From Planctomycetaceae bacterium (GTDB lineage: Bacteria > Planctomycetota > Phycisphaerae > Phycisphaerales > SM1A02), in contig CANJIC010000110.1 of NCBI GenBank assembly GCA_947474205.1, positions 1-6,742 of the forward strand: DNA of 6,742 bases, in the 5' to 3' direction. Positions 1 through 5,466 of the stretch are shown in pieces (the stretch's first letter is position 1; the number at the start of each line of letters is the position of its first letter). The notes beneath the pieces were generated by a model. The model had not been told where the DNA came from, did not search any database, and saw only the letters and a list, made by a program, of their open reading frames with translations. The position numbers and the translations under genes were made by a program.

Positions 1-2618
1 GTGCGCGGCATTGGGTCTTGCTTGCCAAGTGATCGCCACGCGGCCAAATCTTGCACGCCCGCGTCGCGAAATAAATCGCCGCGGCGCTTCAGTTCCACAT
101 CCAATCCTTGCAACACACTCAAGCCAAATTCACGGTCGCTTTCCACCGCCACTGCGCGCGCATGCGGCAACGCGTGAGTTGCATACGCCTTAAATTCAAC
201 GCCTTTTTTGAAATCGATCAACCACAATTCAACCTCGTCGGGTGAATACCACAGCGCGACATTGGTGATAAGCGCGTGCAGCAACGTGCTCTTGCCGGAA
301 CCAGTTTTGCCCGCAAGCAACACATGCTGCCTTGTGCCTTCGCCAATTTCAATGGACTGCAATTTATTGGCGCCGCTTCGACCCACGGGCACACGCAAAA
401 TCTTGGCGCTTGAACTTGTCCAGCGCTGATCAAACTTGGGCTCAATAGCTTGAAATGGAACCTCGACCCTGGAACTCGATTTCGCGCAACGCCCAATGTT
501 CTGCAAAATACTTTGCAACACTGGAGCGCTTGGCATGGCGGCGGGAATGAATGGAACTTGCTCAAGCCCAGGGGCATCCACCACAAATCGATCTTGTTTC
601 CACTGCACTCGCAAGCAGCGCTGAAGCACTTCGTTTTCCTTGATCAATTCTGGAAGCGGCTTGGTCGGATCGCGCAGCAACAAAAAGTGCACGCCGCAAC
701 GCGCGCCTGATTGCAACAAACTTGCAAAGCGCTTGCATGCCGCGTCGGTCAAACCCTCTGGAAAATCCGCGAACACGACCACGCGAAGTGGCTCAGCCAA
801 CTCCCCCGCTTGCTTGTTGTAGTCCACAATTGTTTCAAATTCATTGCGGAGATATTTCTGAATCACCGTCTCCACGTACTCAGTCAAATCGATCAATTTT
901 TGCTCAATATGCCGCGACTCGCTCCAAATTCTTTCACTCACAAGGGACTCCATCTCATCCGCGAGATGCATAAAGCCCGCGAAACTTTGTCCAAGTCCAA
1001 CGGGATCGAAAAAGTAGAAGCGAACTTTGCCTGCAGGCATCTGCGTGAGAAGCCGAAGCGCCGCGCACTGAAGCATTTCTAACGCTTGAATCCGACTTTC
1101 CAACGGGGCCTCCACCAACAGTGATGGGGAATTTGGAAGAGGTCGAAATGCCGGCACATTCCATAGCGGTGTGGCGCCCACATTGTTGGGCCACAAGCAA
1201 TCTGGCTCGGTTGGCGACGCATGCGCATTGGTGGAAAGATCCAACTTCAAGCACCCAAAGGACATTCCCTCTGAAATGTTTTGCGGCAAATTGCCTGGCG
1301 CCGTAAATACATTCCACTGCGCCAGAAGCACCTTTGATTTCTCCTCCATGAATTTTGTCCATGCGTAAAAATGATCGCGCTGCGTGCGCCATGCCGTGAT
1401 TCGCTCGACAGCCTGGGCCTGGGCCAGCGCGTCGCAACGGGTTCGATTGCTATTATTTATTTTTGTCTCGGCGAATTCGGCCGCTTTCGTCTGCGTCTGC
1501 AACGTTTCGCGAATGGACGCGGCTTCTTCGACGGCGATACGTAGTTCCTGTTTTTTTTTCTCGTCAACCACCGCCAGTTTCATATGACGGGCTTGCTTTG
1601 CCTCTTGAATCATCACGCGATATTTCGCTTTCAAGTCTTCCATGATCGGCGTCCATTTTTCATTGGCCGACTTCACCTCTCGATCTCGAGTGAAGACCGC
1701 GAATTCGATTTGCGACTGCCTATTGATGGCCGCCGTTTGCAATGCAATTTCCGCCGCCACAGCACCCACCTGCTGCGCATTTGAGATTGGAATCCAAGCA
1801 TGGCGAACTTGTTTGCGCGCCATGAACCACAGCACAGTAATTGCGACCGCGCTGAAGAAAATGCCAACACCCGCGATCGCCACGAGAGGCATGTTGCGGA
1901 CACCCGCGATGGCGGCGACTCCCGTTAAAATTCCGACGATTATAAATGTTGGAACAATCAAGATTGGCCCGCGAAACAGACCCGCCAATTTTAATTTTCG
2001 AAATCGCTCAACGGAATCCATGACAAGGGCCGCCTGCATTGCCAACATTCCTTCGCAGTTTTTCGAAGATACGTTGTGTTGAATGGCGTGCTGCGCAGGA
2101 CGCGATTGGCGATAGCGCTTCAATTGAACAAGAGCAGCGTCGATGGATTGATTCAGCGTGATTTGCATTTGCGCAATTCGCGCGCGCACATCCTCAAACT
2201 GAATTCGAGGAGCTGATTCGCCTGTTTCCAAAACACTTTCCGCCAACCACACGGCCTCTTCCAAATGTTGTTTGTTATTTCTCAGATTTTCCTCGAACTG
2301 GTTTTTAATTTCCTCCATGCTCACACGCGACTGATCCTCGATGTTGCGAGCCTGCAAAGCCGCGGCGGACACCGCTTGATCTTGCGCTTGGTTGAGGACT
2401 TGTTCGCATTGCGCCAACTGATTCTCGCGCTCGGACTCGATCCGATTCAACTCCGCTTGATGACGTGACAATTCCGACTGGCGCATGGCGAACAATTCTT
2501 TTTCAGAAGCGGCCAGAGCCAAAGCGTGCGTCTGGCATGCCGTGAGCAACGCGTTCCAACGCGCGCCGCACTCGGCAAGAGGATCTTGATTTTGGAAATC
2601 CAATTTGAAATTACTCAC
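1..2618 (-). CDS. FtsK/SpoIIIE-type (EccC-like) membrane ATPase of a T7SS-like system, 3' end outside the window
   Basis: This is an open frame with no stop from the GTG at 2618 to the window edge, giving 872 residues and missing the C-terminus. An in-frame TAG lies 9 nt upstream of the GTG, so no longer start is possible; no clear Shine-Dalgarno is seen. Domains in order: Gln/Glu/Ala-rich coiled coil (about 35-200); two membrane helices (about 217-240 and 243-267) joined by a very short turn; a second charged helical or coiled-coil stalk (about 290-430); an FtsK-like nucleotide-binding fold without a P-loop (about 495-660, with VRFYFFD at 532-538 and VVVFADFPEG around 613-622); then a canonical FtsK domain with Walker A GKTGSGKST at 770-778 (bases 285-311) and the family motif WLIDFKKGVEF starting at 799. 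Walker B of this domain lies beyond the window. Known family role: hexameric motors that pump DNA or, in EccC/EssC, drive secretion of WXG100 proteins. The WXG100-like gene three genes upstream favours secretion. DNA translocation is the alternative but fits the context less well. Confidence 0.88.
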   Translation of the reverse strand, partial: MSNFKLDFQNQDPLAECGARWNALLTACQTHALALAASEKELFAMRQSELSRHQAELNRIESERENQLAQCEQVLNQAQDQAVSAAALQARNIEDQSRVSMEEIKNQFEENLRNNKQHLEEAVWLAESVLETGESAPRIQFEDVRARIAQMQITLNQSIDAALVQLKRYRQSRPAQHAIQHNVSSKNCEGMLAMQAALVMDSVERFRKLKLAGLFRGPILIVPTFIIVGILTGVAAIAGVRNMPLVAIAGVGIFFSAVAITVLWFMARKQVRHAWIPISNAQQVGAVAAEIALQTAAINRQSQIEFAVFTRDREVKSANEKWTPIMEDLKAKYRVMIQEAKQARHMKLAVVDEKKKQELRIAVEEAASIRETLQTQTKAAEFAETKINNSNRTRCDALAQAQAVERITAWRTQRDHFYAWTKFMEEKSKVLLAQWNVFTAPGNLPQNISEGMSFGCLKLDLSTNAHASPTEPDCLWPNNVGATPLWNVPAFRPLPNSPSLLVEAPLESRIQALEMLQCAALRLLTQMPAGKVRFYFFDPVGLGQSFAGFMHLADEMESLVSERIWSESRHIEQKLIDLTEYVETVIQKYLRNEFETIVDYNKQAGELAEPLRVVVFADFPEGLTDAACKRFASLLQSGARCGVHFLLLRDPTKPLPELIKENEVLQRCLRVQWKQDRFVVDAPGLEQVPFIPAAMPSAPVLQSILQNIGRCAKSSSRVEVPFQAIEPKFDQRWTSSSAKILRVPVGRSGANKLQSIEIGEGTRQHVLLAGKTGSGKSTLLHALITNVALWYSPDEVELWLIDFKKGVEFKAYATHALPHARAVAVESDREFGLSVLQGLDVELKRRGDLFRDAGVQDLAAWRSLGKQDPMPR

Positions 2619-2663
2619 AGAGATCTATCGTACAAGTGAAATGAATCTCATTCGCGACGGTTG

Positions 2664-2894
2664 CTACTGGACTGAATTCGGATCATTGCACTCGCTGCGG
2701 ATGCGGGCGATCAAATCCCTCATGACTTCCATGGCTTGCAATGCGGACTTGCCGCCATCTTCCAACGGCTGAACATATTTCTTTGCCAGCATTTGCGACG
2801 CATGATCATTCCATTGGCTTTCGGTTTCGGCCCATTTCATGCGGAATTCCTTGAGCGCGCCATATAAACGTTGCCGGCCTCCTTCGACGCTCAT
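2664..2894 (-). CDS. Small helical WXG100-like protein, 76 aa
   Basis: Its ATG (2894-2892) overlaps the TGA of the upstream 208-aa gene in an ATGA junction, which points to translational coupling, and it ends 45 nt before the ATPase start. The protein is short, charged and predicted all-helical, with no signal peptide or membrane segment. The centre has W28-N29-D30, followed by a hydrophobic residue at +8 (L36) and an aromatic at +12 (Y40). This is the same spacing as W43-R44-D45, F51 and F55 in the WXG100-like protein at the head of the cluster. I therefore infer a divergent member of the WXG100/ESAT-6 helical hairpin group, possibly the partner of that protein. A Pro at 43 falls early in the would-be second helix, and there is a single Cys at 69. 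Its function is not known; a small chaperone or adaptor for the neighbouring ATPase is an alternative. Confidence 0.8.
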   Translation of the reverse strand: MSVEGGRQRLYGALKEFRMKWAETESQWNDHASQMLAKKYVQPLEDGGKSALQAMEVMRDLIARIRSECNDPNSVQ

Positions 2895-3517
2895 GGGGAT
2901 TTCTCTTGGGAATCTGGTGTGGACTTCGCATCGCTGTCACTCTTGTGTTCATCTTCAACGCCGCGCTTCATACTGATCGTCGTTTCACTGTTGGCGAGTT
3001 CGACTTCGAGCATCTTGGACAGATCGAGTGGCTCGTCTCGAACGTAGCGCTCAATGGCCATGCCCATTCTGCCAAGAGCAATAATGGCGGCTGGCAATTC
3101 TCGCTCATGCATGGCGGCGGCAAGAGCGGTCGCTCCTTTAAAGAGTGCCTGATCACGCGGAAAATTCAGCGCCCATAATTTTGTACGAACTGCGCGATGC
3201 TCGGCGTCCGCGAGCAACTCCTTCACTTTCGCAAGCGCCTTACGCTCATCAACCGTACTGGGTTTTGATTCTTTGCTACTGGTCACGGTTTCCTTGCGAA
3301 ACAGAGCGCTGCGGGCGTTGTTCAAGTCCTCGCGAAGTCGGTTGATGCGGCCGCGCCAATACATCATGCGGTCATTCTGCAACCATGTCACAAGGCGATC
3401 CACTTCACTGTCCGTTTCAGCCAAAGCCAGCCCAACTTCTTCGCGGCATCGAATAAACGCGGCGCGCGTGCTCTCAAGCACATGGATGGATTGAAGATTG
3501 GCTTGCTGCGGATTCAT
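2891..3517 (-). CDS. Coiled-coil protein of the T7SS-like cluster, 208 aa, function unknown
   Basis: This is the second gene of the cluster, starting 24 nt after the WXG100-like gene stop and overlapping the next gene by 4 nt. The first 170 residues look all-helical: a helix at about 5-45, a Trp-rich stretch at 45-58 (W45, Y53-W54-R55), a charged helix to about 78, a Ser/Lys/Pro linker (79-90), then a long charged helix (90-112) and two further helices to about 160. The tail from about 176 is hydrophilic, rich in Ser, Asp, Glu and Lys, and probably disordered. No signal peptide, membrane helix or catalytic motif is visible. I do not recognise a named family. Its place between a WXG100-like protein and the small partner protein suggests an export substrate, chaperone or structural adaptor, by inference only. 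The start is supported by compact spacing; no strong Shine-Dalgarno is seen. Confidence 0.8.
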   Translation of the reverse strand: MNPQQANLQSIHVLESTRAAFIRCREEVGLALAETDSEVDRLVTWLQNDRMMYWRGRINRLREDLNNARSALFRKETVTSSKESKPSTVDERKALAKVKELLADAEHRAVRTKLWALNFPRDQALFKGATALAAAMHERELPAAIIALGRMGMAIERYVRDEPLDLSKMLEVELANSETTISMKRGVEDEHKSDSDAKSTPDSQEKSP

Positions 3518-3541
3518 GGCGTGGTTCTAGTAGGGCCGCGA

Positions 3542-3814
3542 TCAACGCTGATTGAGATATTCCTCAATGCGCTCGGCTTTGCGGACCAGGAATGGAATAT
3601 GCGTGTCGCAGGCTTTGACAAATTTCTGCAACGCGCGCATGGTTTGCTCAAACTCCTCGGAGAATTTCACCTGCTCTTGATCACGCCACGTCTGTTGCAA
3701 TCCGCCAAGCGATGCGCCAACGCGCGTCATTTGGGTTTGCACATCGTTGTTAAATTTCTTCAAGTCGCCAGCGAAACGGCGCAGTTCATTGGGATCGACA
3801 ATTGCTTTGGCCAT
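3542..3814 (-). CDS. WXG100 (ESAT-6-like) family protein, 90 aa, with a W-R-D turn
   Basis: This is the first gene of the cluster. The ATG at 3814 is chosen over longer in-frame starts because it has a strong Shine-Dalgarno (AAAGAGGT, 6-nt spacer) and gives the 90-aa size typical of WXG100 proteins. The protein reads as two amphipathic helices (about 8-40 and 46-87) joined by a turn with W43-R44-D45, where classical members have W-x-G. F51 and F55 follow on one face of helix 2. There is no signal peptide or membrane segment, as expected for a leaderless T7SS substrate. The Y-x-x-x-[DE] export signal of actinobacterial substrates is not obvious at the C-terminus, which ends in Y86-L-N-Q-R. Known family role: small secreted dimers recognised by FtsK/EccC-type ATPases. 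The ATPase encoded downstream supports this role here. A non-secreted structural component remains possible. Confidence 0.85.
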   Translation of the reverse strand: MAKAIVDPNELRRFAGDLKKFNNDVQTQMTRVGASLGGLQQTWRDQEQVKFSEEFEQTMRALQKFVKACDTHIPFLVRKAERIEEYLNQR

Positions 3815-3851
3815 AGGGTTACCTCTTTCATAAGTGTACGCTTTGGGGACA
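3815..3851. promoter_or_regulatory. 37-bp divergent intergenic region between the T7SS-like cluster and the aldehyde dehydrogenase gene
   Basis: Two genes diverge from this gap, so at least one promoter should lie here or extend into the coding ends. The gap is too short for two complete sigma-70 promoters side by side, so they must overlap each other or the coding regions. I could not assign -35/-10 boxes with confidence; TACACT on the minus strand at 3833-3838 is the only passable -10 and lacks a good partner. Confidence 0.5.
3821..3828 (-). promoter_or_regulatory. Ribosome binding site of the WXG100-like gene
   Basis: The minus strand reads AAAGAGGT, 6 nt before the ATG at 3814. It is the clearest Shine-Dalgarno in the cluster and decides the start of the 90-aa protein. 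The other genes of the cluster have weak or no such sites, which fits translational coupling or a high output of the first, small product. Confidence 0.8.
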
Positions 3852-5294
3852 ATGGAAACACGTAATTTGATCGCAGGTCGATGGACGGATATTTCTTCAA
3901 GTGGCGCGATTGAAGTGGTTGATCCCGCTAGCGACACGGTGATTGCGCGCGTGCCCATGTGCGGCGCAAGCGAGGCGTTGAGCGCCCTCAACAGCGCGTT
4001 TGAATTTCAACCGCAATGGGAAGCCACGCCCCCTGCTCAACGCGCCGCGGTCTTGCACGCCACGAACAAACTTTTGGTTGCAAGAAAAGATTCTTTGGCG
4101 CGCATCATCACGCAAGAGTGCGGCAAACCGCTCGCCGAGGCCGCGGGCGAGGTTCAATATTCCGCCGATTATTTTTCATGCGCCGCCAATGAAATGCAGG
4201 CGCTGAATGAAATGGAAATTGAACTTGCAAGGCCAGGCGTGCGCGGGGTTGTGCGCCATAGAGCGGTTGGCGTGTGCGCGGCAATTACTCCGTGGAACTT
4301 TCCGCTGGCCATGTTGGCGCGCAAGATTGCGCCCGCCCTTGCCGCGGGTTGCGCGCAACTGGCCAAGCCCGCCGAAGAAACACCGCTTTCTGCTTTCGCG
4401 CTTGCCGAAATTCTTTTGGAGTGCGGACTGCCACCGCAATGCTTGCATGTGTTGACGGGCGACGCCAAATCCATCGCCACAACCTGGCTGATGGATGGCC
4501 GCGTGCGCAAACTCAGTTTCACCGGAAGCACCGAGACTGGCCGTTTGCTGTTGGGCCAGTGCGCCCAGCATATTGTTCGCTGCTCCATGGAACTTGGTGG
4601 ACACGCGGCCTTCATTGTTCTGGCGGACGCCGATCTTGAATTGGCGGTGCAAGGCGCCATGCAAGCCAAGTTTCGCAACGCGGGTCAAACGTGCATTTGT
4701 CCGAATCGTTTTCTTGTGCATGAAGATATTGCCAGCGAATTCACTGCGCGCGTGGCCGTGGCGGCGGCGCAATTGAAGATTGCGCCTGGCATGGAAGCGG
4801 ATTCGAAAATTGGTCCGCTGATTCATGATGCGGCCGTGGACAAAGTCCGCGCGCATGTGACGGATGCGATTGCGCGTGGCGGAAAATTAGTGTGTGGCGG
4901 ACGGACCCAAGAAATTCCTGGTCTCCCCGACCGATTCTTTGAACCGACTGTGATTTCTAATTGCAACCCAACCATGTTGTGCTTTACGGAAGAAACTTTT
5001 GGCCCCGTGATTCCAATTATGAGTGTGACTTCCCAACGCGAGGCGATTGAGGTTGCAAATTCAAGTCCGTTTGGATTGGCGGGTTATGTATTTGGCGGCA
5101 ACGAGCACGCCGCGTTGGCTGTGGCGCAACAATTGCAATGCGGCGTAATTGGCGTGAATGAAGCCGTGCCCAGCAACGCGCGCGCGCCCTTTGGCGGCGT
5201 GAAATACAGCGGATTTGGCCGCGAAGGAGGCGTTTGGGGATTGATGGAATATGTCACAACGCAATATCTGGCGCTTCGCTCGCTGGAAAAATAA
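3852..5294 (+). CDS. gabD: NAD(P)-dependent aldehyde dehydrogenase, succinate-semialdehyde dehydrogenase (GabD)-like, 480 aa
   Basis: This is a complete cytoplasmic ALDH-superfamily enzyme that would oxidise an aldehyde to the acid with NAD+ or NADP+. Visible landmarks: TPWNFP substrate/cofactor loop; K172 in the AKPAEETP cofactor motif; FTGST of the Rossmann fold; general-base E247 in MELGG; catalytic nucleophile C281 in FRNAGQTC; EETFGPV; and the C-terminal APFGGVKYSGFGREGG motif. FRNAGQTCIC, the 480-residue length and the C-terminal motif resemble E. coli GabD (482 aa), so succinate semialdehyde from GABA or related degradation is the best substrate guess; a related semialdehyde is possible. 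The ATG at 3852 is preferred to a GTG at 3834 because the sequence from METRNLIAGRW aligns with the usual family N-terminus. A GGGGA lies just 2 nt before the ATG, closer than ideal. It is divergent from the T7SS-like cluster and convergent with recA. The last two codons and the stop lie within a direct repeat shared with the recA terminator. Confidence 0.93.
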   Translation: METRNLIAGRWTDISSSGAIEVVDPASDTVIARVPMCGASEALSALNSAFEFQPQWEATPPAQRAAVLHATNKLLVARKDSLARIITQECGKPLAEAAGEVQYSADYFSCAANEMQALNEMEIELARPGVRGVVRHRAVGVCAAITPWNFPLAMLARKIAPALAAGCAQLAKPAEETPLSAFALAEILLECGLPPQCLHVLTGDAKSIATTWLMDGRVRKLSFTGSTETGRLLLGQCAQHIVRCSMELGGHAAFIVLADADLELAVQGAMQAKFRNAGQTCICPNRFLVHEDIASEFTARVAVAAAQLKIAPGMEADSKIGPLIHDAAVDKVRAHVTDAIARGGKLVCGGRTQEIPGLPDRFFEPTVISNCNPTMLCFTEETFGPVIPIMSVTSQREAIEVANSSPFGLAGYVFGGNEHAALAVAQQLQCGVIGVNEAVPSNARAPFGGVKYSGFGREGGVWGLMEYVTTQYLALRSLEK

Positions 5295-5305
5295 AAAGTC
5301 CGACC
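5287..5305. repeat. Direct repeat copy 1 (AAAAATAAAAAGTCCGACC), at the aldehyde dehydrogenase stop codon
   Basis: This 19-bp sequence occurs exactly again at 5349-5367, 62 bp downstream. Copy 1 includes the end of the GAA codon, the final AAA codon and the TAA stop of the dehydrogenase. Read on the minus strand it is GTCGGAC followed by TTTTTATTTTT: the right arm and U-tract of a terminator, without an adjacent left arm. Confidence 0.9.
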
Positions 5306-5346
5306 ACGGCGCTCCCACCGATCTCGATTTCTTTCGGCTCTAGCAC

Positions 5347-5379
5347 AAAAAAATAAAAAGTCCGACCCATGTCGGACTT
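5347..5379 (-). terminator. Intrinsic terminator of recA
   Basis: On the minus strand a perfect 9-bp stem (AAGTCCGAC / GTCGGACTT, 5379-5371 with 5366-5358) closes a 4-nt loop. It is followed directly by TTTTTATTTTTTT (5359-5347, overlapping the stem end). It lies about 90 nt after the recA stop, in the right orientation. For transcripts from the dehydrogenase the stem is preceded by an A-tract but is not followed by a good U-tract, so it is at best a weak bidirectional terminator. Confidence 0.88.
5349..5367. repeat. Direct repeat copy 2, forming one arm and the U-tract of the recA terminator
   Basis: It is identical over 19 bp to 5287-5305. In this copy the matching left arm is present, so the sequence forms a complete stem-loop (5358-5379). 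The pair suggests a duplicated or partly lost terminator. Confidence 0.9.
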
Positions 5380-5414
5380 CATTGAACTTCTTGGTGTTGA
5401 AAGGATTTTTCCGA

Positions 5415-5444
5415 GCTGAGCGGCTCCGTCGAGAACCGCCCAAC
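5415..5444 (-). other. 13-bp RNA hairpin in the recA 3' untranslated region
   Basis: On the minus (recA) strand GTTGGGCGGTTCT (5444-5432) pairs with GGAGCCGCTCAGC (5427-5415) around a CGAC loop. There are nine Watson-Crick and four G-U pairs, with no bulge. The wobble pairs become C-A mismatches on the other strand, so the continuous stem exists only in recA mRNA. No U-tract follows directly. It may stabilise the 3' end or pause polymerase ahead of the terminator; no known RNA family is recognised. Confidence 0.55.
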
Positions 5445-5466
5445 ACGGGAATCTTTCTTTCAGGAC

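Noticed and set aside
208..2468. Several plus-strand open frames of 60-160 codons
   Set aside because: They lie opposite the single long minus-strand ATPase frame, which has clear family motifs and continuous coding; they are antisense shadows.
2640..2652. Small inverted repeat AATGA-ATC-TCATT between the 76-aa gene and the ATPase gene
   Set aside because: A 5-bp stem with a 3-nt loop and no T-tract is within chance expectation.
3833..3838. TACACT as a -10 box for the secretion cluster
   Set aside because: No convincing -35 box lies 16-18 bp upstream, so it is not called as a promoter.
3834..3851. GTG start adding six residues to the aldehyde dehydrogenase
   Set aside because: There is no ribosome binding site at a workable distance, and the family N-terminus fits the ATG at 3852.
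3815..3991. Longer in-frame start for the WXG100-like protein (149 aa)
   Set aside because: It would overlap the dehydrogenase coding region on the other strand, bury the strong Shine-Dalgarno at 3821-3828 and exceed the typical family length.
4590..4604. His after ELGG in the dehydrogenase (ELGGH, versus Asn in E. coli GabD)
   Set aside because: ELGGH is a common variant in the aldehyde dehydrogenase superfamily, so it is not an active-site anomaly.
5061..5446. Minus-strand open frames spanning the recA-dehydrogenase gap
   Set aside because: They run through the recA terminator and antisense to the dehydrogenase, with no recognisable protein features.
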